64,000 bases of DNA, taken from contig NZ_CP049015.1 of NCBI RefSeq assembly GCF_011064845.1, forward strand, positions 2,914,001 through 2,978,000, given 5' to 3'. A program made the translations under genes and the position numbers. The DNA is from Citrobacter freundii ATCC 8090 = MTCC 1658 = NBRC 12681 (GTDB lineage: Bacteria > Pseudomonadota > Gammaproteobacteria > Enterobacterales > Enterobacteriaceae). This document shows, piece by piece, positions 52,541-64,000 of this stretch (its first letter is position 1; every line of letters begins with the position of its first letter). Under the pieces are notes generated by a model, which was given only the letters and a program-made list of their open reading frames with translations, did not search any database and was not told the DNA's origin.

Positions 52541-54010
52541 TTAACGCAGCAGAGACAGAACGTTCTGCGGAACCTGGTTGGCCTGTGCCAGTACAGAAGT
52601 ACCTGCTTGTTGCAGGATCTGTGCTTTGGACATGTTGGACACTTCGGTCGCGTAGTCAGCATCTTCGATGCGGCTACGGGCAGAAGTCAGGTTGTTAACG
52701 GTGTTGCCCAGGTTGGTGATGGTAGAATCGAAACGGTTCTGTACCGCACCGAGGTCACCACGTAAGGTATCGACCTGAGAGATCGCTTTATCTAATACAT
52801 CTAACTGGTTACGAGTAGCTTCGCTGGCTTTATCCTGCTCAACAAGTTTAGCGTTCGCAGTGCCTGCATTCTGAACAAAAATCTGTTGCGTTGCACCGGC
52901 ATTGAATACATTGCCTGCTGAATCGACTTTATAATCTACTGCACCGACTTTTAAATCTCCGCCAGTAAGGCTAGCTTTCTGCTGAACCAGATCTGACTCT
53001 TTCGCTGCGGCGTTAGTTCCGTGTGTAGTTAGTTTATTAGAAGCAGTGGTTCCTTGTTCATAGAGCGCACCACCGGAGATGGTCATGTTCGCACCAGTGC
53101 CATCAGTAGCCGTTGAACCACTAATAGATAAAGTGATGTCCTTACCATCAATGTTAGCTGTAAAGCTACCATTTCCGTTTGCATCAGTATCACTATTTGC
53201 TTTCCAGGTCGTTCCTTTCCATGTGAAAGTATTACCTTGAGTAACATCTTTAGCTAATACTGCAACTGCGCCACCGGTAGTTGTGCCACCACTTATTGCT
53301 GTATTCGTGGCATCAGTAATCAGTGCACCTGATGAAGCACCAACATATACATCATCAGCTCCAGCTTTAACCCCACCAGTTACGACATTAACCTTATAAT
53401 CAGTTGTCCCTAATTTATAATCTTTGGTACCTGTAGCGCCAAAATCTTTTACTAACTGGTCGGAAGTTGCTGCTTTATCACCTGTAACACGGAAACCATT
53501 AAGCCCTAAAGTACCACTGGTGATTTCTTTCAGATTGATGGAAATGCTTTCATTATCATTTGCACCAACTTGAATTTTCAGGGTGTTATCCTGAGCCAGA
53601 ACTTTCACGCCGTTAAACTGAGTCTGACCAGATACGCGGTCAATTTCACTCAGACGCTGAGTAATTTCAGCCTGAATAGAATCCAGGTCAGAACCAGAGT
53701 TTGAACCATTAGCTGCCTGAACAGACAGTTCACGCACACGCTGCAGGTTGTTGTTGATTTCGTTAAGCGCGCCTTCGGTAGTCTGCGCAATGGAGATACC
53801 GTCGTTAGCGTTACGGGAAGCCTGAGTCAGACCTTTAATGTTTGAGGTGAAGCGGTTAGCAATCGCCTGGCCAGCAGCATCGTCTTTCGCGCTATTGATA
53901 CGCAGACCTGAGGACAGACGCTCGATAGCGGAGCTCAGAGTAGACTGAGATTTGTTCAGGTTATTCTGGGTCAACAGCGACAGGCTGTTTGTATTGATGA
54001 CTTGTGCCAT
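52541..54010 (-). CDS. fliC: flagellin FliC
   Basis: 489 residues. The conserved N-terminal D0/D1 part (AQVINTNSLSLLTQNNLNKSQS ... RELSVQAANGSNSGSDLDSIQAEI) and C-terminal D1/D0 part (VQNRFDSTITNLGNTVNNLTSARSRIEDADYATEVSNM ... LSLLR) bracket a variable, Thr/Gly-rich exposed domain (about residues 175-395). The TLR5 contact region in D1 is present. No fliB methylase gene lies between fliA and fliC, unlike in Salmonella. Confidence 0.97.
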   Translation of the reverse strand: MAQVINTNSLSLLTQNNLNKSQSTLSSAIERLSSGLRINSAKDDAAGQAIANRFTSNIKGLTQASRNANDGISIAQTTEGALNEINNNLQRVRELSVQAANGSNSGSDLDSIQAEITQRLSEIDRVSGQTQFNGVKVLAQDNTLKIQVGANDNESISINLKEITSGTLGLNGFRVTGDKAATSDQLVKDFGATGTKDYKLGTTDYKVNVVTGGVKAGADDVYVGASSGALITDATNTAISGGTTTGGAVAVLAKDVTQGNTFTWKGTTWKANSDTDANGNGSFTANIDGKDITLSISGSTATDGTGANMTISGGALYEQGTTASNKLTTHGTNAAAKESDLVQQKASLTGGDLKVGAVDYKVDSAGNVFNAGATQQIFVQNAGTANAKLVEQDKASEATRNQLDVLDKAISQVDTLRGDLGAVQNRFDSTITNLGNTVNNLTSARSRIEDADYATEVSNMSKAQILQQAGTSVLAQANQVPQNVLSLLR

Positions 54011-54079
54011 GATCTTTTCCTTATCAATTACAACTTGATGTTATTGGGCTGTTGCCCACGGTTTCTCACCGTAACCCAT

Positions 54080-54106
54080 GTATCGGCACCTTATTTTCGA
54101 ACTTTA
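54080..54106 (-). promoter_or_regulatory. sigma-28 promoter of fliC
   Basis: TAAAGTTC (54099-54106 on the minus strand), an 11-base spacer, then GCCGATAC (54080-54087). The leader to the ATG is about 62 bases. Confidence 0.94.
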
Positions 54107-54200
54107 GAAAATTTTTACTTTCTGCTCTCTTTTTTCTTAGCCGCTGAAATACCCGTAATATGTCCCACTATTCTGCGCATTATTTTTGCAAAACTATCAT

Positions 54201-54227
54201 TAAACTTTGCGCATAGATTGCCGATAA
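54201..54227 (+). promoter_or_regulatory. sigma-28 promoter of fliDST
   Basis: TAAACTTT (54201-54208), an 11-base spacer, then GCCGATAA (54220-54227), about 38 bases before fliD. It is divergent from the fliC promoter. Confidence 0.94.
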
Positions 54228-54265
54228 CCCGCTTAACTACTGTTTGCAATCACAAGGAATTAGGC

Positions 54266-55672
54266 ATGCCTTCATTTACTTCATTGGGCGTCGGCTCAAA
54301 CTTACCGCTGGATACGTTGCTGACAAACCTGACTACTGCTGAAAAAAAACGTTTAACTCCAATTACCCAGCAGCAGAGCTCGAATACCGCGAGATTGACG
54401 GCATACGGCACGCTGAAAAGTGCATTAGAAAAATTCCAGACGGCGAATACCACGCTTAATAGCGCCGATCTGTTTAAAAGCACCACCGTCACCAGTAGTA
54501 CTGAGGACCTTAAGGTATCAACCTCTGCCGGTGCAGCACCAGGGACCTATACCGTTAGCGTTACACAACTGGCACAGGCGCAATCATTAAGTACCAAAAG
54601 CGGTATCAGCTCGACGAAAGACGCATTAGGGGACACATCTTCCGAGAGTCGCACGATCACAATTGAGCAAAAAGGTCGTAAAGAGCCACTGGAAATTAAG
54701 TTAGGCAAAGACCAGACGTCGCTGGAAGGAATTCGAGATGCCATTAACGACGCTGACAGCGGTATTTCCGCCAGTATCGTGAAAGTTAAGGAAAATGATT
54801 ATCAGTTGGTATTAACGGCCGAAAGCGGTGTCGACAATAAAATGACTATTTCCGTCAGCGGCGACAGTAAGCTCAATGATTTACTGGCCTACGACAGCAC
54901 CGCCGGCAGCGGGAATATGAAACAGCTGGTGGAAGCCAAAAATGCACTGTTGAAAGTTAACGGCATTGATATTGAACGTCCGAGCAACACCATTACCGAT
55001 GCCCCGCAGGGTGTGACGCTGAATCTGACTAAAGAAGTGACCGACGCGCGCATCACCGTCACCAAGAGCAATGATAAAGCAACGGAAGCGATCAAAGGGT
55101 GGGTTGATGCCTACAACTCGCTGCTGGATACATTCTCAACGCTGACCAAATACACCGAAGTAGATCCAGGGGCCGAAACTCAGGACACCAATAACGGTGC
55201 TCTGCTCGGTGACAGTGCAGTACGTACTATCCAGACAGGGATCCGCGCCCAATTTTCCAACGGTGCAGGCGACGGTGCATTTAAAACGTTAGGCGAAATC
55301 GGGATTACCACTGACGGAACGTCCGGCAAACTGAAAATTGACGACACCAAGCTGAAAAAAGCACTGGAAGATAATACCGCGGCTACCCGTCAGTTGCTGG
55401 TTGGTGATGGCAAAGAAACCGGGATTACCACCAAAATTGCCACCGAAGTAAAAGGTTATCTGGCCGATGACGGCATCATTGACGTAGCCCAGGACAATAT
55501 TAACGCGACGCTGAAAAAGCTGACTAAACAGTATCTGGCCGTCAGCAATAGCATCGATGATACCGTCGCGCGCTATAAAGCACAGTTTACCCAGCTTGAT
55601 AGCATGATGAGCAAGCTGAACAGCACCAGTACCTATCTGGGCCAGCAATTTACTGCGATGAGTAATTCCTGA
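54266..55672 (+). CDS. fliD: flagellar filament cap protein FliD
   Basis: 468 residues, as in E. coli. Conserved ends (PSFTSLGVGSNLPLDTLLTNLTTAEKKRL; QFTQLDSMMSKLNSTSTYLGQQF) form the D0 coiled coils, with a variable middle. It caps the filament and guides flagellin folding. The frame opens 88 codons earlier, through the promoter region; the start at 54266 has AAGGAATTAGGC before it and the correct N-terminus. Confidence 0.96.
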   Translation: MPSFTSLGVGSNLPLDTLLTNLTTAEKKRLTPITQQQSSNTARLTAYGTLKSALEKFQTANTTLNSADLFKSTTVTSSTEDLKVSTSAGAAPGTYTVSVTQLAQAQSLSTKSGISSTKDALGDTSSESRTITIEQKGRKEPLEIKLGKDQTSLEGIRDAINDADSGISASIVKVKENDYQLVLTAESGVDNKMTISVSGDSKLNDLLAYDSTAGSGNMKQLVEAKNALLKVNGIDIERPSNTITDAPQGVTLNLTKEVTDARITVTKSNDKATEAIKGWVDAYNSLLDTFSTLTKYTEVDPGAETQDTNNGALLGDSAVRTIQTGIRAQFSNGAGDGAFKTLGEIGITTDGTSGKLKIDDTKLKKALEDNTAATRQLLVGDGKETGITTKIATEVKGYLADDGIIDVAQDNINATLKKLTKQYLAVSNSIDDTVARYKAQFTQLDSMMSKLNSTSTYLGQQFTAMSNS

Positions 55673-55687
55673 TAACACGAGGTAAGC

Positions 55688-56095
55688 ATGTATACCGCGA
55701 GCGGTACCAAAGCCTATGCACAGGTCAGCATAGAGAGTGGCGTAATGAGCGCCAGCCCACATCAGCTGATTGAAATGTTGTTTGATGGCGCTAACAGCGC
55801 CCTCGTGCGCGCTCGCCTGTTTATGCAACAGGGTGATATCGTCGCCAAAGGCGAGGCCATCAGTAAAGCCATTAACATTATCGACAATGGTCTGAAAGCA
55901 GGCCTGGATCAGGAGAATGGCGGTGAAATCGCCGCTAACCTGTCCTCGCTGTATGACTATATGATTCGCCGTTTACTGCAAGCTAACTTGCGTAATGATT
56001 GTCAGGCCATTGAAGAAGTCGAAGAATTACTCGGCAACATTGCAGATGCCTGGAAACAGATCTCACCGAAAGCATCTTCCCAGGAGTCTCGTTAA
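55688..56095 (+). CDS. fliS: flagellin chaperone FliS
   Basis: 135 residues, a four-helix bundle ([74 protein letters not shown]). It binds the flagellin C-terminus and prevents polymerisation in the cytoplasm. It begins 15 bases after fliD and its stop shares one base with the fliT start. Confidence 0.96.
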   Translation: MYTASGTKAYAQVSIESGVMSASPHQLIEMLFDGANSALVRARLFMQQGDIVAKGEAISKAINIIDNGLKAGLDQENGGEIAANLSSLYDYMIRRLLQANLRNDCQAIEEVEELLGNIADAWKQISPKASSQESR

Positions 56096-56466
56096 TGACC
56101 TCAGCCGTGGAGTTTATCAACCGTTGGCAGCGCATCGCGTTGCTCAGTCACTCACTGCTGGAACTGGCGCAGCGCGGTGAATGGGACCTTTTACTGGAAC
56201 AGGAAGTTACCTATCTGCAAAGTATTGAAGTGGTCATGGAAGAGCAAACTCCACCAGGCATTACGCGAAGTATTCAGGACTTAGTCGCCGGGTACATTAA
56301 ACAGACGCTGGATAACGAACAGTTACTCAAAACGTTGTTGCAGCAGCGCCTGGATGAGCTCAGCAATCTCATCGGTCAGTCAACGCGCCAGAAAACGTTG
56401 AATAACGCCTATGGCCGTCTTTCCGGCATGCTGTTAGTCCCCGACGCTCCCACTGCCCCACAATAA
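56095..56466 (+). CDS. fliT: FliD chaperone and FlhDC regulator FliT
   Basis: 123 residues. Unlike the E. coli protein it closely resembles Salmonella FliT ([64 protein letters not shown]). It escorts FliD and, when free, binds FlhD4C2 and shuts down class 2 genes. This similarity places the organism nearer Salmonella/Citrobacter than E. coli. Confidence 0.95.
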   Translation: MTSAVEFINRWQRIALLSHSLLELAQRGEWDLLLEQEVTYLQSIEVVMEEQTPPGITRSIQDLVAGYIKQTLDNEQLLKTLLQQRLDELSNLIGQSTRQKTLNNAYGRLSGMLLVPDAPTAPQ

Positions 56467-56534
56467 TTTCCCGTCTCGTCTGAATTATCTTCCATACTCC
56501 AGAGGTCGGCCAAACGACTTCTGGAGCACGGAAG

Positions 56535-58022
56535 ATGAAAAATCCCACATTATTGCAGTACTTCCACTGGTATTACCCTGATGGCGGCCAACTCTGGCCC
56601 GAACTTGCCGAACGCGCAAGCGGACTCAATGATATCGGCATCAATATGGTATGGCTGCCCCCCGCCTATAAAGGCGCGTCCGGCGGCTATTCCGTTGGCT
56701 ATGACTCCTACGATCTGTTTGATCTGGGCGAATTCGACCAAAAGGGAACCGTCGCCACCAAATACGGCGATAAAAACCAGCTGCTGGCGGCGATTGACGC
56801 GCTGAAACACAATGATATTGCCGTACTGCTGGACGTGGTGGTTAACCACAAAATGGGCGCGGATGAGAAAGAAAAGATCCGCGTCCAGCGCGTTAACGCC
56901 GAAGATCGCACGCAAATAGACGATGAGATTATCGAATGCGAAGGCTGGACGCGCTACACCTTCCCTGCCCGCGCAGGCCAGTACTCGCAATTCATTTGGG
57001 ATTTCAAATGCTTCAGCGGCATTGACCATATAGAGAATCCCACCGAAGACGGCATTTTCAAAATCGTTAACGATTACACCGGCGAAGGCTGGAACGATCA
57101 GGTTGATGATGAGTTGGGTAATTTTGATTATCTGATGGGAGAAAATATCGATTTTCGTAATCACGCCGTCACCGAGGAAATCAAATACTGGGCGCGCTGG
57201 GTGATGGATCAAACCCATTGCGACGGCTTTCGCCTGGATGCCGTCAAGCATATTCCGGCCTGGTTTTATAAAGAGTGGATTGAGCACTTGCAGGAAGTCG
57301 CGCCAAAACCGCTGTTTATCGTCGCGGAATACTGGTCCCACGAAGTCGACAAGCTGCAAACCTACATCAACCAGGTAGAGGGGAAAACCATGCTGTTCGA
57401 CGCCCCCCTACAGATGAAGTTTCACGAAGCGTCCCGTCAGGGCCGCGATTATGACATGAGCCAGATTTTCACCGATACCCTGGTAGAAGCCGATCCGTTT
57501 CATGCCGTCACGCTGGTGGCCAATCACGACACCCAACCTTTACAGGCACTCGAAGCCCCCGTCGAGCCGTGGTTTAAGCCGCTGGCCTATGCGCTGATCT
57601 TGCTGCGTGAAAATGGCGTACCGTCGGTGTTTTACCCTGACCTCTACGGAGCGCATTACGAAGACACCGGCGGCGATGGCGAAATCTATCCTATCGACAT
57701 GCCGATCATTGAACAGCTTGATGAACTGATCCTCGCGCGCCAGCGCTTCGCACACGGGGTACAGACGCTCTTTTTCGATCATCCCAACTGTATCGCTTTT
57801 AGCCGCAGCGGAACGGACGACGATCCCGGCTGTGTGGTTGTTCTGTCTAACGGCGATGACGGGGAAAAGACCATCAATCTCGGCGCCAATTACGGCAATA
57901 AAACCTGGCGTGACTATCTGGGAAATCGCGAGGAAAGCGTGGTCACCGATGAAAACGGTGAAGCAACGTTTTTCTGTAACGGCGGGAGCGTCAGCGTGTG
58001 GGTCATTGAAGAAGTGATATAA
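56535..58022 (+). CDS. amyA: cytoplasmic alpha-amylase AmyA
   Basis: 495 residues, GH13 family with no signal peptide. The catalytic triad is visible: nucleophile Asp in [11 protein letters not shown], acid/base Glu in FIVAEYW and the third Asp in VANHDTQ. DVVVNHK is conserved region I. It hydrolyses alpha-1,4-glucans inside the cell. It is next to fliT in E. coli as well. Confidence 0.96.
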   Translation: MKNPTLLQYFHWYYPDGGQLWPELAERASGLNDIGINMVWLPPAYKGASGGYSVGYDSYDLFDLGEFDQKGTVATKYGDKNQLLAAIDALKHNDIAVLLDVVVNHKMGADEKEKIRVQRVNAEDRTQIDDEIIECEGWTRYTFPARAGQYSQFIWDFKCFSGIDHIENPTEDGIFKIVNDYTGEGWNDQVDDELGNFDYLMGENIDFRNHAVTEEIKYWARWVMDQTHCDGFRLDAVKHIPAWFYKEWIEHLQEVAPKPLFIVAEYWSHEVDKLQTYINQVEGKTMLFDAPLQMKFHEASRQGRDYDMSQIFTDTLVEADPFHAVTLVANHDTQPLQALEAPVEPWFKPLAYALILLRENGVPSVFYPDLYGAHYEDTGGDGEIYPIDMPIIEQLDELILARQRFAHGVQTLFFDHPNCIAFSRSGTDDDPGCVVVLSNGDDGEKTINLGANYGNKTWRDYLGNREESVVTDENGEATFFCNGGSVSVWVIEEVI

Positions 58023-58029
58023 AACTTAA

Positions 58030-58056
58030 CCCCGGTGGCCATTGGCTACCGGGGCG
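58030..58056. terminator. hairpin between amyA and yedD
   Basis: CCCCGGTGGCC and GGCTACCGGGG pair with one wobble around ATT, between two convergent genes (amyA and yedD). No long T run. Confidence 0.6.
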
Positions 58057-58062
58057 TACGGC

Positions 58063-58476
58063 TTATGGCAGTGGCGTAGCCAGCGGCGTTTTCTTTAACG
58101 CGTCAGCGCACTCCTGCGTCGGGCGATCCACCCGCTGCAGCGTCATACCGTCATATTCCAGCGTATTGCCTTCGCGCTCGATCTCATACAGCTCGCGTTT
58201 CACCGTCACGTTGGTGAGATCGCCAGAGAGCATCGTCAGTTTCCCCGGCAGCGCGATCACCCGCTGCCACTGGCGACAATCCAGCGTATCGCCCTCTTTC
58301 GTTATCACCAGGCTGGCAATCGCTTCCGGGCTTACCAGACTGCGTTGCGGACCTTTTGACTGCCAGTATCCTTCCAGACCGGCTGGCGCTGGCGTTTTCA
58401 CCACGTCGTTATAATTTTCTACTTCGGCGCATCCGGTAAGCGCCAGAAATACACCAACGATTGCTAATTTTTTCAT
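58063..58476 (-). CDS. yedD: lipoprotein YedD
   Basis: 137 residues, matching E. coli YedD. A lipoprotein signal ends in LALTGC, so the mature protein begins at Cys16 and is probably in the outer membrane (Ala at +2). Two ATG codons are adjacent; the second (58476) has better spacing from AGGA. Function unknown. Confidence 0.93.
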   Translation of the reverse strand: MKKLAIVGVFLALTGCAEVENYNDVVKTPAPAGLEGYWQSKGPQRSLVSPEAIASLVITKEGDTLDCRQWQRVIALPGKLTMLSGDLTNVTVKRELYEIEREGNTLEYDGMTLQRVDRPTQECADALKKTPLATPLP

Positions 58477-58661
58477 CATTCATCCTGCATGCGAAGAAAA
58501 TGGGATTGTGGCATTAAAGGCCTGATGTCGCCAGCCTTTCGGCAGCGTTGAGAAAGATTGATCCAGACGGTATTACCTCTTATTACTCATAGTCAAAAAT
58601 TCTGAACGGTGTAGTATCCACACTTCTTGTTACATACCTTCTGAGTTCAGAGGCGCAACGC

Positions 58662-59867
58662 ATGTCATGGCAACACTTCAAACAGGCCTGGTTAATTAAA
58701 TTTTGGGCCCCCGCCCCTGCGGTCATCGCAGCGGGTATTCTCTCCACTTATTATTTCGGCATTACGGGAACCTTCTGGGCCGTTACCGGTGAATTCACCC
58801 GTTGGGGTGGGCAAATCCTGCAACTGTTTGGCGTGCACGCCGAAGAGTGGGGATACTACAAGCTGATCCATCTCGAAGGCTCGCCCCTGACCCGCATTGA
58901 CGGCATGATGATCCTCGGTATGTTCGGTGGCTGTTTTGCTGCCGCGCTGTGGGCTAACAACGTCAAGTTACGCATGCCGCGCAGTCGGGTACGTATTATG
59001 CAGGCGATAGTCGGCGGGATGATCGCCGGATTCGGCGCCCGGCTCGCGATGGGCTGCAACCTGGCCGCATTCTTCACAGGCATTCCACAGTTCTCGCTAC
59101 ATGCCTGGTTTTTCGCGCTGGCAACGGCAATCGGCTCATGGTTTGGCGCACGCTTTACCCTGCTGCCGATGTTTCGTATTCCGGTCAAAATGCAGAAAGT
59201 CTCCGCCGCTTCGCCGTTAACGCAAAAGCCGGATCAGGCCCGTCGCCGTTTCCGCCTTGGCATGCTGGTGTTTATCGGCATGATCGGCTGGGCGCTGCTC
59301 ACCGCGATGGATAAACCCAAGCTCGGTCTGGCGATGCTGTTTGGCGTTGGGTTCGGTCTGCTGATTGAACGGGCGCAAATCTGCTTCACCTCCGCCTTCC
59401 GTGACCTGTGGATTTCTGGTCGCACCCATATGGCAAAAGCGATCATCTTCGGGATGGCGGTCAGCGCCATCGGTATCTTTAGCTACGTGCAACTGGGGGT
59501 CGAGCCTAAAATCATGTGGGCGGGTCCAAATGCGGTGATCGGCGGCTTGCTGTTCGGCTTTGGCATCGTTTTAGCGGGCGGATGTGAAACCGGCTGGATG
59601 TATCGCGCCGTTGAAGGTCAGGTGCATTACTGGTGGGTTGGTCTGGGCAACGTTATTGGCTCGACCATTCTGGCCTACTACTGGGATGATTTTGCTCCCG
59701 CGCTCGCCACCAACTGGGACAAAGTGAATCTGCTCAACACCTTCGGTCCACTCGGCGGTCTGCTGGTAACCTATCTGTTGTTGTTTGCCGCGCTGATGCT
59801 CATTATCGGCTGGGAAAAACGCTTCTTCCGTCGCGCAGGGCTAACGCCTGCCAAGGAGTCTGTATGA
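58662..59867 (+). CDS. yedE: YeeE/YedE family membrane protein (selenium-linked)
   Basis: 401 residues with about nine membrane helices. Two YeeE/YedE-type Cys motifs face each other: MGCNLAAFFTGIP and AGGCETGWMYRAVEG, plus GLLIERAQICFTSAFRDLW. Relatives import thiosulfate or reduced sulfur; this subgroup, together with YedF, is linked to selenium metabolism by gene co-occurrence. Its stop overlaps the yedF start by 4 bases. Confidence 0.92.
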   Translation: MSWQHFKQAWLIKFWAPAPAVIAAGILSTYYFGITGTFWAVTGEFTRWGGQILQLFGVHAEEWGYYKLIHLEGSPLTRIDGMMILGMFGGCFAAALWANNVKLRMPRSRVRIMQAIVGGMIAGFGARLAMGCNLAAFFTGIPQFSLHAWFFALATAIGSWFGARFTLLPMFRIPVKMQKVSAASPLTQKPDQARRRFRLGMLVFIGMIGWALLTAMDKPKLGLAMLFGVGFGLLIERAQICFTSAFRDLWISGRTHMAKAIIFGMAVSAIGIFSYVQLGVEPKIMWAGPNAVIGGLLFGFGIVLAGGCETGWMYRAVEGQVHYWWVGLGNVIGSTILAYYWDDFAPALATNWDKVNLLNTFGPLGGLLVTYLLLFAALMLIIGWEKRFFRRAGLTPAKESV

Positions 59868-60097
59868 AAAATATCGTGCCTGATTATCGCCTCGATATGG
59901 TCGGAGAACCGTGTCCATACCCGGCTGTCGCCACGCTGGAAGCGATGCCGCAATTGAAGAAAGGTGAAATTCTGGAAGTGGTGAGCGATTGCCCGCAGTC
60001 AATCAACAATATTCCACTGGATGCGCGTAATCACGGCTATACGGTGCTGGATATTCAGCAGGATGGCCCAACGATCCGCTATTTGATTCAGAAGTAA
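59864..60097 (+). CDS. yedF: TusA-family sulfurtransferase-like protein YedF
   Basis: 77 residues, one TusA/SirA-like domain with the family motif CPYP (LDMVGEPCPYPAVATLEAM), where the Cys is the sulfur (or selenium) carrier. It is translationally coupled to yedE, so the two likely act as transporter and acceptor (inference). Confidence 0.94.
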   Translation: MKNIVPDYRLDMVGEPCPYPAVATLEAMPQLKKGEILEVVSDCPQSINNIPLDARNHGYTVLDIQQDGPTIRYLIQK

Positions 60098-60101
60098 CTG
60101 G

Positions 60102-60132
60102 TTGCCGGATGGTCGCTGCGCTTATCCGGCAA
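60102..60132. repeat. REP palindrome between yedF and fliE
   Basis: TTGCCGGAT ... ATCCGGCAA around a GC-rich centre, a typical REP unit between the ends of two convergent genes. Confidence 0.82.
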
Positions 60133-60152
60133 ACAATCTCTGCACGTTAAAC

Positions 60153-60467
60153 CTACACCTGCATCGACATCACTTCCTGGTAGGCCGACACCAGTTTGTT
60201 ACGTACCTGAATACCCATCTGCATCGAGACCGACGCTTTTTGCATATCGGTCATCACATCATTTAACGCAATACCCGGCTCACCGAGGGTAAATTTCTCA
60301 GCCTGCGTACGGGACGCGGTTTGCACATCGCTGATTCGGTCTAACGCCGCATGCAGTTGTCCGGCAAAACTCACGGTCGGTTGTGGCTGCATATCCTGCA
60401 TTTTTGCTGACATCGCCGTGGCCTGTAACTGGCTGATGACCCCTTCAATCCCCTGTATTGCCGACAT
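60153..60467 (-). CDS. fliE: flagellar rod-MS ring junction protein FliE
   Basis: 104 residues ([20 protein letters not shown] ... [26 protein letters not shown]). It joins the MS ring (FliF) to the proximal rod and is the first rod substrate. It is a single-gene transcript divergent from fliF. Confidence 0.96.
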   Translation of the reverse strand: MSAIQGIEGVISQLQATAMSAKMQDMQPQPTVSFAGQLHAALDRISDVQTASRTQAEKFTLGEPGIALNDVMTDMQKASVSMQMGIQVRNKLVSAYQEVMSMQV

Positions 60468-60683
60468 TCTGATCCCCTGGATGATTTTTTACTTAGCTGA
60501 GATTACCAGTTAGTCAATAAGATAAAGGCGTTAAATAACGATAAAAAACCACGGTTTTTAACGCATAGAAAAATTCGAAACCGCAAATAATGAGACCGTC
60601 AATTTTTCGAGTTTGCTGACCCGGGAGTGAGTCTTGTTCCACTTTGCAAAAAACGCCGTCCACGATAAGCCACGAGGTGCGAG
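60468..60683. promoter_or_regulatory. fliE-fliF divergent class 2 promoter region
   Basis: 216 bases between the two starts. In E. coli one FlhD4C2 site serves both directions. The segment is AT-rich in the middle (60510-60600); I could not define the FlhDC box by eye. Confidence 0.5.

Positions 60684-64000
<3,317 letters not shown>

Noticed and set aside
54002..54265. Longer N-terminus for FliD (88 extra residues)
   Set aside because: It runs through the fliC leader and both FliA promoters; the FliD N-terminus and ribosome site are at 54266.

Overview
The window is a stretch of enterobacterial chromosome carrying most of the flagellar/chemotaxis regions flanking flhDC and fliAC. Gene content and order match the E. 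coli/Salmonella backbone: flhEAB, cheZYBR, tap, tar, cheWA, motBA, flhCD, uspC, otsAB, araHGF, ftnB, yecJ, yecR, ftnA, yecH, tyrP, yecA, glyW-cysT-leuZ tRNAs, pgsA, uvrC, uvrY, yecF, sdiA, tcyNL, dcyD, fliY, fliZAC, fliDST, amyA, yedDEF, fliE, fliFGH. It has an E. coli-like tap, a Salmonella-like FliT, a GH105 gene next to flhE, and several genes absent from E. coli K-12. Together these suggest Citrobacter; this is inference from remembered gene content, not from a search.

Layout. 1-228 is the start of a GH105 glycosidase running off the left edge. 537-10610 is the minus-strand flhBAE operon and the tar-tap-cheRBYZ operon, the latter with a textbook sigma-28 promoter. 10611-15959 is an accessory insertion between tar and cheW: a plus-strand DAACS symporter with a perfect CRP box, convergent with a 1186-residue autotransporter. 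16312-21737 is motAB-cheAW and flhDC, followed by a roughly 800-base flhDC control region with a perfect CRP site. 22531-28972 holds uspC, the trehalose genes and the arabinose ABC transporter. 29288-36534 mixes backbone genes (ftnB, yecJ, yecR, ftnA, yecH, tyrP) with accessory genes (DJ-1/PfpI, MFS exporter, RpiB-like isomerase).

36561-42261 is a second accessory block after yecA: a transglutaminase/MerT-like/MerP-like operon, a patatin phospholipase, an SRPBCC protein with a DUF1571/LolA-like partner, and a small secreted protein, ending at a three-tRNA cluster. From 42822 the backbone resumes through pgsA, uvrC-uvrY, yecF, sdiA, the L-cystine transporter with D-cysteine desulfhydrase, the flagellin/late flagellar genes, amyA, yedDEF, and the divergent fliE and fliFGH; fliH runs off the right edge.

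The flagellar logic can be read from the DNA. FlhDC switches on the class 2 genes (flhBAE, fliE, fliFGH, fliAZ). FliA then reads class 3 promoters, of which three perfect-spacing examples (tar, fliC, fliD) are visible. No CRISPR array, transposase, integrase or rRNA was seen. The strongest candidates for unusual biology are the tar-linked symporter plus autotransporter insertion, the transglutaminase-MerT-MerP-like operon, paired KdgR-like dyads between the DJ-1 gene and ftnB, and a 24-codon mini-ORF whose ribosome site lies in the loop of a perfect 15-bp hairpin upstream of yecF.
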